A stretch of 64,000 nucleotides of DNA from Sphingobacterium alimentarium (GCF_004342685.1 NZ_SMBZ01000004.1:62001-126000); one strand, 5' to 3'. Shown: positions 16,448-27,378, numbered from the stretch's first letter. Numbers and translations: made by a program. Notes: generated from the letters alone by a model not told the origin.

Positions 16448-16978
16448 TTATTTCCGTTTGTAATTTATTTGAATTAAGCCTGTTTCAAATGCCTTAGCTT
16501 TTACAAATTCAAGTACTTGTTCTGGTCTTCCGTCTTTAAAAAGCCTCGTTCCATTACCTAATAAAACTGGTACAACAGAAATTATAAACTCGTCTATTAA
16601 ATCGCGTTCCAATAATTCATTTATTATTTCTGCACCACCGTCACAATAAATATTTTTACCGTTTTCTGATTTCAGTTGCTGGACTAATTCGGTTAAGTTT
16701 CCTGTGTAAAATGTTATCCTGCCAAGATTTGGTCTTTCTGTTCTTGTGATAACATACACATTTCTTTCTCCATTATCGTAGTGAGAAGCACCAATTTCTT
16801 TAACAACATAATCGTAGGTTCTCCTGCCAATAATTAACGTATCAATGGTTTCGGTAAACTCTTTATAACCGTAATCTTCGCCCTTTTTTTCTACTAATTT
16901 CAGGAAACTAAGGTCGTCATTAGGTTTTGCAATGTAGCCGTCTAAACTTGTTGCAATGAATAGTGATAATTTTCGCAT
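16448..16978 (-). CDS. Dihydrofolate-reductase-like (RibD C-terminal) protein
   Basis: A 176-residue protein with the DHFR-like fold of the RibD_C family. MRKLSLFIATSLDGYIAKPNDDLSFL is the usual N-terminal signature, TLIIGRRTYDYV the nucleotide-binding region, and CDGGAEIINELLERDLIDEFIISVVPVLLGNGTRLF the conserved C-terminal half. Members reduce pterin- or flavin-type substrates with NADPH. Trimethoprim resistance should not be assumed. It is the third gene of a MarR-Arr-reductase operon transcribed leftward, against the surrounding ICE genes. Confidence 0.85.
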   Translation of the reverse strand: MRKLSLFIATSLDGYIAKPNDDLSFLKLVEKKGEDYGYKEFTETIDTLIIGRRTYDYVVKEIGASHYDNGERNVYVITRTERPNLGRITFYTGNLTELVQQLKSENGKNIYCDGGAEIINELLERDLIDEFIISVVPVLLGNGTRLFKDGRPEQVLEFVKAKAFETGLIQINYKRK

Positions 16979-17002
16979 TTGTTCTATGTTGGTCTGTATT
17001 AT

Positions 17003-17449
17003 TTAATCTAAAATAATATTCTTCCCTTCCTCTCTAAGTTTTTCTAAATTCTCCTTCATTTTTTTTATTTGTTCGGCAGAGTTTCCGTGCCAAACGGCTA
17101 CTTCCCCTACTATTTTAAACGGATGTTTTGAACAGTAGGACTTTGTCGGATTGCCTGGGAATTTTTTGTCTGTAACGTTCGGGTCATCCTCAATCTCGTC
17201 GGTTGCTTCTACCAGATAAATCCGTTCACGTCCTGTGCCTGACGCAAGTTCTGCACCTAATATTGCTGTATTCAGTGTTGCCGAAACATAAATGTGTTTT
17301 AATACTCTGTTTTCTTCATAATTGGTATTAAACCCCACCTGAATGTAATCGCCAATTTTCAGGTCGGCTTTTGTTCCGTGAAAATAGGTTTGGGCAAAAA
17401 GTGTGGGAGTATGATGTGTTTTTGGGGTTGTTGTTTTGTCTGTGTCCAT
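17003..17449 (-). CDS. arr: Rifampin ADP-ribosyltransferase Arr
   Basis: A 148-residue Arr-family enzyme, near the usual 140-150 residues. Diagnostic blocks are TYFHGTKADLKIGDYIQVGF (catalytic-region His), ENRVLKHIYVSATLNTAILGAELA, RIYLVEATDEIEDDPNVTDKKFPGNPTKSY (the conserved Asp region) and KIVGEVAVWHG. The family transfers ADP-ribose from NAD+ to a rifamycin hydroxyl in the cytoplasm, inactivating the drug. It sits between a MarR regulator and a reductase in a small cassette bounded by repeated array DNA. This is a recognised family; activity and level of resistance are inferred. Confidence 0.92.
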   Translation of the reverse strand: MDTDKTTTPKTHHTPTLFAQTYFHGTKADLKIGDYIQVGFNTNYEENRVLKHIYVSATLNTAILGAELASGTGRERIYLVEATDEIEDDPNVTDKKFPGNPTKSYCSKHPFKIVGEVAVWHGNSAEQIKKMKENLEKLREEGKNIILD

Positions 17450-17461
17450 TGTATTTCTTTA

Positions 17462-17920
17462 TTATTTTTCTTCCACTTTTTTAATTTCTGCATTCATTAG
17501 CTCCAATGCCTTTTGAAAATATCTTTCCAAGATGATTAATTCATTGGTGGTAAATGATGAAAACAGGTCATCGGTTTTATCCTGATATTCTTTATAAAAT
17601 GGTGTAATCAGGTCTGTTATTCTCTTGATGTTTGGTACTATAATTATTTTCCGCCTATCGGTTTTGTCTGGCTGTCTTTTTACCAGTTTTTTGCTTTCAA
17701 ACCTGTCTATTAACCCAGTTACCGAACCTGTTGTTAAACCAGTAAGTACGGCAAGTTCCCCTGCTGTCATTTGTCCTTTTTGAATTATGAAACCCAAATA
17801 TTTATGGTCGGTTCCGTTCAGCCCAATTTTCCTGCCGATGCTTTCGTGCATTTGAATAGACGTATAGACATACCGTTGGCTTAATTTTCTTAATTGGGTT
17901 GCTTCCTCTTTGTTAGACAT
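17462..17920 (-). CDS. MarR-family transcriptional regulator
   Basis: A 152-residue winged-HTH regulator. MTAGELAVLTGLTTGSVTGLIDRFESKKLVKRQPDKTDRRKIII is the MarR recognition helix and wing with its conserved DxRxx block, flanked by dimerisation helices. It is the first gene of the cassette, 12 bases from arr, and so probably controls its own operon. A palindrome in the promoter spacer (17960-17976) is the likely operator. The effector is unknown. Confidence 0.9.
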   Translation of the reverse strand: MSNKEEATQLRKLSQRYVYTSIQMHESIGRKIGLNGTDHKYLGFIIQKGQMTAGELAVLTGLTTGSVTGLIDRFESKKLVKRQPDKTDRRKIIIVPNIKRITDLITPFYKEYQDKTDDLFSSFTTNELIILERYFQKALELMNAEIKKVEEK

Positions 17921-17951
17921 AATATCTCGTTTAAAAAGTATCTTGTTTGCA

Positions 17952-17984
17952 AAGGTAAATATTTTTTAAATATTGCCCCAAATA
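17952..17984 (-). promoter_or_regulatory. MarR-arr promoter with palindromic operator
   Basis: On the minus strand there is a -33-like TTTG (17981-17984) and a perfect -7 box TACCTTTG (17952-17959), with a spacer of about 21 bases. The spacer contains the perfect palindrome AATATTT-TTT-AAATATT (17960-17976), well placed for MarR autorepression. The stretch 17985-18140 shows nothing else. Confidence 0.6.
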
Positions 17985-18144
17985 TTATAGTCAAATTAAA
18001 AGCCGGATGGTTTTTCATGTGTCTGACAGGGAAATGGGGTTGAAATGCAATTACAGCTTGGTCTTTACATACCTGCCACCACTTTTAAGCAAAGAAGTTT
18101 TTTGAAATAATCAATTTTAGTCCTTGGCTATTAAAATGCTATTA

Positions 18145-18209
18145 CGCCAAATACCGCCTTTCAACGCCAAACCCTGCAACATTCCCAGAGACATTTGCTT
18201 CCTCTTATA
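18145..18209 (+). promoter_or_regulatory. 10-bp-phased direct repeat array (copy 2)
   Basis: Decamers beginning CGCC at 18145, 18155 and 18165 and TGCA at 18175 keep exact 10-bp phasing. TTATA begins at 18205, again exactly 60 bp from the first repeat. The DUF1896 start codon is at 18248. The match in form and distance to 11827-11891 points to a common activator. Confidence 0.6.
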
Positions 18210-18247
18210 ATTTTAGGATTTAAGTGAAATTCTAAACAAGATATAGT

Positions 18248-18685
18248 ATGGACGTACAGCAAAAAGACCTATCGTATTTCAGATTACGACTGCAAGAATT
18301 ACTGAACAGCAGCTTCCCTGAAAAGGCGCACGACCAAAAATTTATAGACCAACGGTCTTCGTGGGCTGCCAATGCTTATGAGGGTGCTTTCCGTTCGGGA
18401 AACGCAATTGAGCAATGCAACGAAATAGCCAACTACATACTGTTTGAGGGCTTACATTTCTCCAAATTTGACACAGTATTCAAAGTGGTATGCAATGAGT
18501 TTGATACCATAATGGCAGATGAGGAACTGCGCCCGTTCGCCCTGAAAATGCTTCCTGTTTGCGAACCTGTATTTGCAGAATATGAATTAACCGATGATTT
18601 CGCCTATGGGTATGAGTTCGATTTACTCTATACCGAATTGACCGGAACCATCGCAATATGGATTGAGGAAAATGGGCTTCAGTAA
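18248..18685 (+). CDS. DUF1896 protein
   Basis: A 145-residue DUF1896-family protein, a conserved small acidic protein always found next to the large methylase/helicase in Bacteroidota ICEs. Family features are [44 protein letters not shown] and [24 protein letters not shown]. The function is unknown; it may be a partner of the helicase. Its stop lies inside the next gene, so translation is coupled. It is the first gene after the phased repeat array at 18145. Confidence 0.85.
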   Translation: MDVQQKDLSYFRLRLQELLNSSFPEKAHDQKFIDQRSSWAANAYEGAFRSGNAIEQCNEIANYILFEGLHFSKFDTVFKVVCNEFDTIMADEELRPFALKMLPVCEPVFAEYELTDDFAYGYEFDLLYTELTGTIAIWIEENGLQ

Positions 18686-21600
18686 GCGTTTCCACCTCCA
18701 ACAGAATATTGATGCCCTGCGAATTGCTTTTAAACTGGAAAAGGAGAAACGGCAAGCCACCGTAGGCGAAAGACTGCTAATGATGCAATACAGCGGATTT
18801 GGCGGTCTAAAATTCGTATTGAACCCCATCGAAAGCGATATAGATATCAATAATTGGAGAAAAACGGAACATGACCTTTTCCCGATTACGCAGGAACTTC
18901 ACCAGCTACTCAAAGAAAATTCCGAAGACGAAAAGCAATACCGAAAATATGTAGATAGTATGAAAAGTTCTGTATTGACGGCTTTTTATACACCGCCACA
19001 GGTCATTGATGCTATTTCATTTGTTTTGTTTGAAAGTGGTTTGAACATTGATAAATTCCTTGAACCATCCGCAGGTATCGGTTCATTCATACAATCCTTT
19101 TCGGAAAATCAATTGGCAAAAGTTACCGCTTATGAAAAGGATTTGCTCACAGGCATGATTTTAAAACAACTCTATCCCCAAAGCAATGTCCGTATAAGCG
19201 GTTTTGAGGAAATTTCCGAAAAGGAACATAAAAGCTACGATGTAGTCGCCAGTAACATACCGTTTGGTGATACATCCGTATTTGACCTTTCTTATTCCCG
19301 AAGTAAAGACACAGCCAAAGTACAGGCTGCCCGAAGCATACATAATTACTTCTTCCTGAAAGGTACTGATATGCTCCGTGAGGGCGGCTTACTGGCTTAC
19401 ATCACTTCACAGGGCATCCTTAACAGCCCGAAAAACGGGCCGATACGCAGGGCGTTGATGCAGGATAACAATTTGGTTTCAGTTGTTCGCTTGCCTAACA
19501 ACCTCTTTACGGAATATGCAGGCACAGAGGTTGGCAGCGACCTGATTATCCTGCAAAAGAATACGGCAAAACAAGGTTTGACCGAAGGTGAAGAACTTTT
19601 TTGCCAAAGCAGGCAAACGGAATACAATACTCCAGGCAATGCACTTTTTCAGGATAGCACAAGGATTGTGCATACCGACCGTAAATTAGATACCGATCCT
19701 TATGGGCAGCCTGCCCTGATCTACACGCATAAAGATGGAGTTGCCGGAATAGCAAAAGACCTGCAACGTATGCTTTCAGAAGATTTTGGAAAGCATTTGG
19801 ATTTCAATTTATATAAAGGAGAGCGGAACGATGAACCTGTTATACAGATTCCCGTAACACCACAACTGCCGGTTATAGAACCTGTAGTCATCAGTCAGGA
19901 ACGACAGTCATTAGCTACACCAGCAGTTATTCAGGAAAATCAACAGGAATTAAAGCAATTAAGCATTTTCGATCTGTTTGAAAATATAGATGAACCGGTA
20001 GCGGTTCTTGATCCACCCAAAAGAACGACGCAAGCCAAAAGGCAAAGCACCAACAAAAGAAGAGGTGCAATAGGTCGCCCACCTGACCTCTTTAGCAATG
20101 CGATGCAACAACAACTTTATACGCCCCCTGTTACCAATAGAGCTACCAATGGAAATACTTCTACTAATGGCAAAAAACAGGAAGCTATCGACGACCTATT
20201 TTCACAAATAAATGGGAATGGCCATGCTGATAAGCCAGCCGTTCCTAACATCATTTCCGAACCTGGTCCTTATAGTGGCGAACTGAAATCTTACCACCGT
20301 AACGATTGCCTTGTATTGGATAAGGGTTGGGTTGGTCATCTGCAAGATGTAGATACATCAAATGGTACGGCTGTATTCCACCCATTGCAATTACCATCCT
20401 TACAAAAAGCAAGAGCCGAAGCCTACATTGCTGTACGTGATGTTTACCAAGATCTTTACAATAAGGAGGCGAAGCTTCAGACCGAATATAAAGAAGAAAG
20501 AGAAAGTCTTAATCAATTATACGATGCCTTTGTCAAAAGGCACGGAAACCTCAACAGTGCCGATAATATCAAGCTCATCAAAACGGATAGTTCCGGAAAG
20601 GAAATACCTTATCTGGAATGTGTGGTTGGTGGCGTGGTACACAAGGCCGATATATTCAGTCGCCCTGTAAGTTTTTCTACCTTAACCATAACAACGGACA
20701 ATCCCGAAGAAGCATTAGCGGCCTCGCTCAATAAGTACGGAAACGTGGATATGGACTATATGTCCGAAATCAGCGGTATGACTGATGACGCTTTGAAAGA
20801 AGCCTTACACGGTCGCATTTATTACAATCCTCTACAAAACGAATACGAGATATCCGAACGCTGGATTGCAGGTAACGTTGTGGAAAAAGCTCAGGAAGTC
20901 AAAGCATATCTCGAAAGTAATCCAGATGATGCACAGGCTAAAGCAAGCCTTACCGTTTTGGAAGAAGCCCGACCAAGACGAATTGAGTTTGAAGAATTGG
21001 ATTTTAACCTCGGCGAGCGTTGGATACCCACTGGTATTTATGGCCGGTTTGCTTCACATCTTTTTGATACGGACGTGAACATTCATTACTCGGAGAGTTC
21101 TGATGATTTTTCTGTAAGCTGTAAACAAAAGAATGTTCATATATGGGATAAATACGCCGTAAAAGCTGAAAGCCGGACTTTTGACGGGATTGCTCTGCTC
21201 AAACACGCCCTTGTCAATACTACGCCTGATATTACCAAAAAAGTGATGGTTGGCGATCAAGAGGTCAAGGTACGGGATATGGAAGCCATACAAATGGCGA
21301 ATACCAAGATTGATGAAATCCGTACCGCTTTTACAGACTGGCTTCATGCCCAAAATGATGAATTTAAGACAAGACTTACCGACAAATACAACGACACGTT
21401 TAACTGCTTTGTCCGTCCGAATTACGACGGAACTCACCAGAACTTTCCCGGTTTAGACCGCAAAGCACTCGGAATTGAAGATTTGTATTCCAGCCAAAAG
21501 GACACAGTTTGGATGATAAAACTGAACAATGGTGCTATCTGCGACCACGAAGTAGGTGCAGGAAAAACATTGGTAATGTGTACGGCAGCACAGGAAATGA

Positions 21601-23900
21601 AGCGTTTAGGCTTGGCTCATAAGCCTATGATTATCGGGCTAAAAAGCAATGTTCACGAAATTGCCGAAGCTTACCGTACCGCTTATCCACACGCAAAAAT
21701 ATTGTTTCCAGGCAAAGAAGATTTTACACCCCAAAAACGCCAACGTATTTTTGGCGACATTAAAAACAACGATTGGGATTGTGTTATTCTCACACATGAT
21801 CAATTTGGAATGATACCGCAATCGCCCGAAATTCAGAAGGAAATCTTAGAAATTGAGTTGGACAGCGTGGAACGTAACCTCGATGCCCTGCAATCGCAAG
21901 GCAAGGAAGTGACCAGAGGAATGCTTGCCGGGGTAATCAAGCGAAAAGAAAACCTCGAAGTCAAACTCAAAACCTTACAACACGATATTGAAAATCGTAA
22001 AGATGATGTGGTAGATTTTAAGATGATGGGTATAGACCATCTGTTTGTGGATGAAAGCCATCAATTCAAAAACCTGATGTTCAATACAAGGCATTCAAGG
22101 GTTGCAGGATTGGGCAATGTTGACGGCAGTCAAAAAGCAATCAACCTGCTATTTGCCATTCGTACCATTCAGGAACGCACCAATGCAGATATGGGGGCAA
22201 CTTTTCTTTCGGGAACTACCATCAGTAATTCTTTGACGGAACTGTACTTACTATTCAAATACCTCAGACCAAGAGCAATGGAAAAACAGGGCATTCATTC
22301 CTTTGATGCCTGGGCTGCTATTTACGCAAGAAAAACGACTGATTATGAATTTTCGGTTGCCAATAATATTGTTGCAAAAGAACGTTTCCGCTATTTTATC
22401 AAAGTGCCGGAACTAGCACAGTTCTATTCCGAAATCACGGATTATCGTACTGCAAAGGATATTGGTATCGACCGACCTAATAAGAACGAAGTATTGTATA
22501 ATATACCGCCTACACCCGATCAAGAAGTGTTTATTCAAAAATTGATGGAATTTGCCAAATCGGGAAATGCTACGTTATTGGGAAGAGCACCATTATCTCC
22601 ATCTGAAGAAAAAGCAAAGATGCTTATTGCTACGGACTACGCCCGTAAGATGTCGCTCGATATGCGTATGGTAAGCGGTGCGTATGATGACCACCCCGAT
22701 AATAAGGCTTCGCATTGTGCGGCAAACATTGCCAAATATTACAACCAATACAACGCACAGAAAGGAACACAGTTCGTTTTCTCCGATTTGGGAACCTACA
22801 AGTCGGGCGAATGGAATGTGTACTCCGAAATCAAACGCAAGCTCGTGGAAGACCACGGCATCCCTGCACACGAAGTACGGTTTATACAGGAGGCTAAAAA
22901 TGATAAGCAACGCAAGGAACTTATCAAAGGAATGAACGAGGGCAAAATCCGTGTGCTGTTCGGTTCTACAAGTATGTTGGGTACAGGTGTCAATGCACAG
23001 AAAAGAGCTGTTGCGGTTCATCACCTGGACACACCGTGGCGACCAAGTGACCTTGCTCAAAGGGATGGCAGAGCTGTTCGTAAAGGCAATGAAATTGCCA
23101 AGTTCTTTGCAGAGAACAAAGTAGATGTGATTATCTATGCCGTAGAAAAATCATTAGATAGCTACAAGTTCAACCTGTTGTACAACAAACAACTTTTTAT
23201 AGACCAATTGAAAAACAATAACCTCGGCAAACGTACCATTGACGAGGGCAGTATGGACGAAAAATCGGGAATGAACTTTTCGGAATATGTGGCTATCCTT
23301 TCGGGAAATACTGACCTTTTGGATAAAGCCAAATTAGAAAAACAGATTGCCGGATTGGAAAGTGAAAAACAGGCGTTCAACCGTTCTAAATTCAGTGCCA
23401 AATATAAGCTGGAAGATTTTACGGAATTGCTGGATAGTACGCAATCACGCTTGAACCGAATGAGCCTTGACTGGGAAAACTTACAGCAACGCATACAAAA
23501 ACATTCGGATGGCACAATCGCAAATCCTGTACGGTTGGACGGGTTACCGCCCAATGTGGATATAAAACTAATCGGTGCAAAGCTCAACCACCTTTCGGAC
23601 AAAGCCCGTACAGGCGGAGATTATGAAGAAATAGGAAGCCTTTACGGGTTTCAGCTCTTGGTAAAAACCGAAATGTCCGAAAAAGAGGGCGTGGATATAC
23701 GGGTTAACCGTTTTTTGGTGCAGGGCGAGGGCAATATCAAATACACCTATAACAACGGTATCATCGCCAAAGATGAAAAGCTGGCTGCTACGAACTTCCT
23801 TAATGCACTGGAGAAATTGCCCGGCTATATCGAACAGGAAAAAAAGAAAATAGCGGAAATACAAAAAGATTTACCTGTTCTTCAGGAAGTGGAAATGTAA
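18672..23900 (+). CDS. Giant N6-methylase/SNF2-like helicase, C terminus cut off by RIT insertion
   Basis: About 1742 residues from ATG 18672 (preceded by GAGGAA; a TTG at 18663 is possible). The N-terminal methyltransferase region has SAM motif [10 protein letters not shown] near residue 130 and ASNIPFG near 195, a variant of NPPF/Y. The middle part is Gln/Pro-rich. The helicase has Walker [11 protein letters not shown] near 960, DESH near 1125, [14 protein letters not shown], and motif VI in [14 protein letters not shown], then a coiled-coil tail. The family is a hallmark of CTnDOT-like ICEs, possibly for transfer-DNA processing or protection. The frame ends LPVLQEVEM inside the RIT repeat. 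The lost end resumes at 27407 with VNGSWSKENRLSELK. Confidence 0.85.
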   Translation: MGFSKRFHLQQNIDALRIAFKLEKEKRQATVGERLLMMQYSGFGGLKFVLNPIESDIDINNWRKTEHDLFPITQELHQLLKENSEDEKQYRKYVDSMKSSVLTAFYTPPQVIDAISFVLFESGLNIDKFLEPSAGIGSFIQSFSENQLAKVTAYEKDLLTGMILKQLYPQSNVRISGFEEISEKEHKSYDVVASNIPFGDTSVFDLSYSRSKDTAKVQAARSIHNYFFLKGTDMLREGGLLAYITSQGILNSPKNGPIRRALMQDNNLVSVVRLPNNLFTEYAGTEVGSDLIILQKNTAKQGLTEGEELFCQSRQTEYNTPGNALFQDSTRIVHTDRKLDTDPYGQPALIYTHKDGVAGIAKDLQRMLSEDFGKHLDFNLYKGERNDEPVIQIPVTPQLPVIEPVVISQERQSLATPAVIQENQQELKQLSIFDLFENIDEPVAVLDPPKRTTQAKRQSTNKRRGAIGRPPDLFSNAMQQQLYTPPVTNRATNGNTSTNGKKQEAIDDLFSQINGNGHADKPAVPNIISEPGPYSGELKSYHRNDCLVLDKGWVGHLQDVDTSNGTAVFHPLQLPSLQKARAEAYIAVRDVYQDLYNKEAKLQTEYKEERESLNQLYDAFVKRHGNLNSADNIKLIKTDSSGKEIPYLECVVGGVVHKADIFSRPVSFSTLTITTDNPEEALAASLNKYGNVDMDYMSEISGMTDDALKEALHGRIYYNPLQNEYEISERWIAGNVVEKAQEVKAYLESNPDDAQAKASLTVLEEARPRRIEFEELDFNLGERWIPTGIYGRFASHLFDTDVNIHYSESSDDFSVSCKQKNVHIWDKYAVKAESRTFDGIALLKHALVNTTPDITKKVMVGDQEVKVRDMEAIQMANTKIDEIRTAFTDWLHAQNDEFKTRLTDKYNDTFNCFVRPNYDGTHQNFPGLDRKALGIEDLYSSQKDTVWMIKLNNGAICDHEVGAGKTLVMCTAAQEMKRLGLAHKPMIIGLKSNVHEIAEAYRTAYPHAKILFPGKEDFTPQKRQRIFGDIKNNDWDCVILTHDQFGMIPQSPEIQKEILEIELDSVERNLDALQSQGKEVTRGMLAGVIKRKENLEVKLKTLQHDIENRKDDVVDFKMMGIDHLFVDESHQFKNLMFNTRHSRVAGLGNVDGSQKAINLLFAIRTIQERTNADMGATFLSGTTISNSLTELYLLFKYLRPRAMEKQGIHSFDAWAAIYARKTTDYEFSVANNIVAKERFRYFIKVPELAQFYSEITDYRTAKDIGIDRPNKNEVLYNIPPTPDQEVFIQKLMEFAKSGNATLLGRAPLSPSEEKAKMLIATDYARKMSLDMRMVSGAYDDHPDNKASHCAANIAKYYNQYNAQKGTQFVFSDLGTYKSGEWNVYSEIKRKLVEDHGIPAHEVRFIQEAKNDKQRKELIKGMNEGKIRVLFGSTSMLGTGVNAQKRAVAVHHLDTPWRPSDLAQRDGRAVRKGNEIAKFFAENKVDVIIYAVEKSLDSYKFNLLYNKQLFIDQLKNNNLGKRTIDEGSMDEKSGMNFSEYVAILSGNTDLLDKAKLEKQIAGLESEKQAFNRSKFSAKYKLEDFTELLDSTQSRLNRMSLDWENLQQRIQKHSDGTIANPVRLDGLPPNVDIKLIGAKLNHLSDKARTGGDYEEIGSLYGFQLLVKTEMSEKEGVDIRVNRFLVQGEGNIKYTYNNGIIAKDEKLAATNFLNALEKLPGYIEQEKKKIAEIQKDLPVLQEVEM

Positions 23901-23920
23901 ACTAAATGATAATGTAAAGC
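23890..23920 (+). repeat. RIT left terminal inverted repeat
   Basis: A 31-bp sequence, an exact reverse complement of 27348-27378. It supplies the premature TAA (23898-23900) that ends the methylase/helicase frame. Confidence 0.9.
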
Positions 23921-23994
23921 AGAAAAAGTTATTTACGCTTAATATTCCTATTTGGAGCTTTTCTTGTTCAATCCGCTTTACATTATATTTGCCT

Positions 23995-25017
23995 TTATCT
24001 AAAGGCTTTCAGCCACTGCAAAAGATCATGATTTTCAACCCACTCAGGTATTTCTTTTGTAATCACATCTACATACGCTTTTTCTATAGCCTCTCTTTTT
24101 TGCTGTGAATCTGCACGGGCATATATTTCCGTAGTTTGGACTGACTCATGTCCCAGGAAGTCCCTTATATAAACAAGGTGTACACCAGCCTGTAAAAGAT
24201 GCATAGCCTTAGAGTGTCCTAATGAATGGCAACTTATCTTTTCTGGTATAAGTCCCGGATTCTTGTTTCTAGCCATACAGGCATATTTTTTCAATATACT
24301 GTTGACTCCCGCTCTTGTTAATTTTTCTCCGCGGCTATTAAAGAATAAAGGTGATGTGCGCAGATGTGGTGCCAGTAAGTTATTTTCGTCCATATATTTT
24401 CTTATGTGAACAATTGCCTCATCCATCAAAGGAACTATCCTGGCTTTGCTTCCCTTGCCAATAATCTTCATTGTATATGGCTTATCTAAGCGAATAAAGG
24501 ATGGCTCCGCATCAATTATCTCCTGTACCCGGGCAGCGCAATCATACATTAAGGCCAACATAGAAAGATCTCGTCTTCCTTTATGGCTAAAGATGTCAGG
24601 CTGTTCTAAGAGTAGTTTAAGACCATCTATAGAAAGATAACTAACAGCATTTTTTGCTGTTTTCTTAACTTTTATGGCCAGGATACGTTGCCATTCTTCC
24701 ATTTGATCTGGTTGCTTGTATTGCATAAAACTGAAGAAGGAATGTAATGCGGCCAGCCGTACATTTCGCGTAGCAGAAGACGACCTTCTTTCTGACTGCA
24801 GCCAGTCAAGGAATTCTACAACTATTTCCTTTGTAATATCCCTTAAAACTAGCTTGGAAACTCCTATTTTCTTCACCTGCTCTATAAAAGAGATGAAAAG
24901 AATAAAGGTAAACCTGTAGGATGATATTGTATGCTGGCTCATTCCACGCTCTCCCGGAAGGTAGCGTGAAAGAAAGTTTGTTAGGTGTATAGAAAAGTCA
25001 GTCGGCTTCATTGTCAT
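23995..25017 (-). CDS. RIT tyrosine recombinase, third gene (catalytic Arg changed)
   Basis: A 340-residue tyrosine recombinase of the XerC/Tn554-like kind. It has an N-terminal SAM-like domain, a first catalytic Arg in CAARVQEI, a LGH motif (RDFLGHES) and the nucleophile Tyr in TTEIYARAD. The box normally reading H-x-L-R-H-S-K-A is here HSLGHSKA: codon 24217-24219 is GGA, one transition from AGA, so the second catalytic Arg is Gly. This copy may be inactive. It overlaps the preceding recombinase gene by 20 bases, as is usual in RIT operons. Confidence 0.9.
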   Translation of the reverse strand: MTMKPTDFSIHLTNFLSRYLPGERGMSQHTISSYRFTFILFISFIEQVKKIGVSKLVLRDITKEIVVEFLDWLQSERRSSSATRNVRLAALHSFFSFMQYKQPDQMEEWQRILAIKVKKTAKNAVSYLSIDGLKLLLEQPDIFSHKGRRDLSMLALMYDCAARVQEIIDAEPSFIRLDKPYTMKIIGKGSKARIVPLMDEAIVHIRKYMDENNLLAPHLRTSPLFFNSRGEKLTRAGVNSILKKYACMARNKNPGLIPEKISCHSLGHSKAMHLLQAGVHLVYIRDFLGHESVQTTEIYARADSQQKREAIEKAYVDVITKEIPEWVENHDLLQWLKAFR

Positions 25018-25990
25018 CTTTGTTTAGGTAAAGCATAGGGAAAACACTGGCGAATAAGTCACTGGATTTTTTGATGAGGTCTGGGTAGATTTCAGCAGTT
25101 AAACGTACATAATCATCTGTCGCTTCAAGAGACTGGTGTCCAAGATAGGTCGATAGTAGAGGCATGGAATGATACAGATCAAGACCATCTTTGGCCATTG
25201 TTGCTAAGGAGTGAACGCTGAAAGTATGACGCAGATCATGAAGCCTCGGTCCTTTTCCTCTTCCTCCGTGAGATATTCCTGCCCACCAGATAATCTTTCT
25301 GAACCACTTATATGAAGTATATATACTCAAAGAGGAACCATCAGGTAGCATGAATATTCTTTCCGTTTTATTAGCTCCTGGAAACAGGGCGCGGTAGGTT
25401 AGGTAGTTTTTGCAGACTTCATATAGTGAGTCTGAAATTGGTACAATTCTATCTTTTCCATTTTTGGTTTTTCTTAGTACTAGGTATTTCTCTGTATGAT
25501 TTACATCATTGCACGACAAGTAAAGAGCCTCGCTGATTCTTATTCCTGTACCATAAAGTAGTCTTATCAAAAAAGGGATCTGGAATACTCCTGAATTACG
25601 GTTACGACATGATGGTGAAAGCCCGTCACAAACAGCAAAGATACGTCGAATTTCATTCTGTGAAAAGATATAAGGGATGAAAGTACGGCTTAGTTTGGGA
25701 AGCTTGGGTATATAAGACCTCAATCCTAGATCACATAAGAATTGAGCAAACTGCCCTAATATTTGTATTCTGTTATACCGTGTTTTTTCTGATTCGTTAG
25801 GCCTTTTTTCAGCATATTTATCCGCAAGATCTTTTGTGATTGGAACTTCAGCGATATTCTCTTTCAATGCCAAACCATCCAGCAGCATCAATGCATTTCC
25901 TGCGTCATTATATTTGTAGCCTAGGCTATTTTTTAAGGCAATAAATTTCACAATGTAAGGCCCGTAATGGCTATAATAGATTCTGTTCAT
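24998..25990 (-). CDS. RIT tyrosine recombinase, second gene
   Basis: A 330-residue tyrosine recombinase. Catalytic motifs are GTGIRISEALYL (first Arg), RLHDLRHTFSVH (His-x-x-Arg), LGHQSLEAT (His) and the Tyr in DDYVRLT. It is complete and appears intact. It starts three bases after the first recombinase's stop and overlaps the third, so the three are one translationally coupled operon. In RIT elements the three enzymes are thought to act together on the terminal repeats. Confidence 0.9.
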   Translation of the reverse strand: MNRIYYSHYGPYIVKFIALKNSLGYKYNDAGNALMLLDGLALKENIAEVPITKDLADKYAEKRPNESEKTRYNRIQILGQFAQFLCDLGLRSYIPKLPKLSRTFIPYIFSQNEIRRIFAVCDGLSPSCRNRNSGVFQIPFLIRLLYGTGIRISEALYLSCNDVNHTEKYLVLRKTKNGKDRIVPISDSLYEVCKNYLTYRALFPGANKTERIFMLPDGSSLSIYTSYKWFRKIIWWAGISHGGRGKGPRLHDLRHTFSVHSLATMAKDGLDLYHSMPLLSTYLGHQSLEATDDYVRLTAEIYPDLIKKSSDLFASVFPMLYLNKDDNEAD

Positions 25991-25993
25991 ATC

Positions 25994-27241
25994 TCAACTG
26001 ATTTTTTGTTCATAAAAGGAAGCTTTAAGCGCAGGAACTTCAAGTGCACATTTTTTTAATGAGTCTTTGTCGATTCGCAAATACAACATAGTGGAATCCA
26101 TCGAACTATGACCTAGTGCTTCTGATATGACAGGCAACGGCACTTTGTCTCTCAAAAGGGCGCTAGCGAAGCTATGGCGTAGTGAATGAGGGCCGTGTTT
26201 CCGGTTGGAATAGTTTATTTTGGAAAGGGTCATGTACTTTCGTACCATATTGCCCATATCTGAAGAATGGATTCTTTCATAAGGAGCCAGGGCGTGAATA
26301 AAAAAGTGATTGTCATCTGTAACCGGTCTCCCGTACTTGAGATAAGCTATCATGGCGTTGCCTACCTCTGGCAATAGCGGGAGCTCTATTGCTTTCCCCG
26401 TTTTGAATTGAACAAGTTGGATAATGTTACGTTCCCAAATGACATTATCAAAGGTAAGTTCACATATGTCAGATGCTCTAAGGCCTAATCTGATTGCCAG
26501 CAATAACATGGCATAATCCCTTTTTCCCTTTGGATTACCACGGTCTACCGATTTTAAGAGCTGTGTGATTTCCACATCTGTAAATGTTGATGGCAACTTT
26601 GGTTGATTCTTATAATTGTCTTTGGGAATGATCCGGGAATAATCTGTTGATAACGTTTTGTTTTCGTAGAGATATTTAAAATAGTTACGTAGAATCTTGA
26701 GTGAAACGTGTCGGTTTGCGGGCTTGTCAGGATTCATATCCTCTACATAAAGCAACACCTCTGACGCTTTTATCGCTTCAAGATTGATGTTGTATTTATG
26801 TATATAGCAGCAGAATGAATACAGATGAAAAACGTAGGATTTAATTGTGTTGTCTGACAAATTCAACACACCTTGCCTATATTCAATAAAGCTTTTGATG
26901 CTTGCTGCAGCTGATCCACAAAATTCTTTAGGGCGCTGCTTCCTTGGCCCCATAAATAGACGGCCTGTTTTCTGGAATTCTCCAAGAGCTTCCGTTATGT
27001 TTACCAAGTCTCTTTTTTGCCTATCAAGCTGATAATAGTGGTAATCGCCGAGTTCGTGTTTTAAGTATGCCTGCTGGACTGATTCACTGTAATATTTTAG
27101 TTTTTGGGCTGACATGAAATTTTTTATTCTCTGCCATTTACGCTTGTAACGCTTTAAGCTTCCTTCTGTACGATGAATGCTCCTCATGTGATCGAAGAAG
27201 TCGCTCATCAAGTCATCGATTGTTTGTTTGTTTTGACTCAT
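25994..27241 (-). CDS. RIT tyrosine recombinase, first gene
   Basis: About 415 residues from ATG 27241 (MSQNKQTIDDLMSD); a TTG at 27262 is a less likely start. It has a long N-terminal DNA-binding region (to about residue 230), then the catalytic domain with RLGLRASDICELTF (Arg), HGPHSLRHSFASAL (His-x-x-Arg), ALGHSSMDST (His) and the Tyr in MLYLRID. All catalytic residues are present. It is the first gene of the RIT operon, with its promoter presumably between 27242 and the right inverted repeat. Confidence 0.9.
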   Translation of the reverse strand: MSQNKQTIDDLMSDFFDHMRSIHRTEGSLKRYKRKWQRIKNFMSAQKLKYYSESVQQAYLKHELGDYHYYQLDRQKRDLVNITEALGEFQKTGRLFMGPRKQRPKEFCGSAAASIKSFIEYRQGVLNLSDNTIKSYVFHLYSFCCYIHKYNINLEAIKASEVLLYVEDMNPDKPANRHVSLKILRNYFKYLYENKTLSTDYSRIIPKDNYKNQPKLPSTFTDVEITQLLKSVDRGNPKGKRDYAMLLLAIRLGLRASDICELTFDNVIWERNIIQLVQFKTGKAIELPLLPEVGNAMIAYLKYGRPVTDDNHFFIHALAPYERIHSSDMGNMVRKYMTLSKINYSNRKHGPHSLRHSFASALLRDKVPLPVISEALGHSSMDSTMLYLRIDKDSLKKCALEVPALKASFYEQKIS

Positions 27242-27347
27242 GATATTATTGTTTACAATCAATAACGTCCTGTTGTCAAAAATGTAATGTAAAATAAACT
27301 TTGTGAAATCTGTGCCTTTATATACAAAAACAGTATTTATGAACGTC

Positions 27348-27378
27348 GCTTTACATTATCATTTAGTTTACATTTCCA
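27348..27378 (-). repeat. RIT right terminal inverted repeat
   Basis: An exact reverse complement of 23890-23920. It is followed by 28 bases of non-host sequence before the helicase frame resumes near 27406. Confidence 0.9.

Larger units (their letters stand above)
23890..27378 (-). mobile_element. Recombinase-In-Trio (RIT) element
   Basis: Three consecutive overlapping or adjacent tyrosine recombinase genes on the minus strand are bounded by perfect 31-bp inverted repeats at 23890-23920 and 27348-27378, both starting TGGAAATGTAAAC when read inward. Just inside each end there is a further inverted copy of ATAATGTAAA(GC) (23975-23986 and about 27280-27290). On the right, 28 more bases (27379-27406), with another ATAATGTAAA, separate the repeat from resumed host coding sequence. 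It is inserted in the 3' part of the methylase/helicase gene. The organisation and length match RIT elements. Confidence 0.88.
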
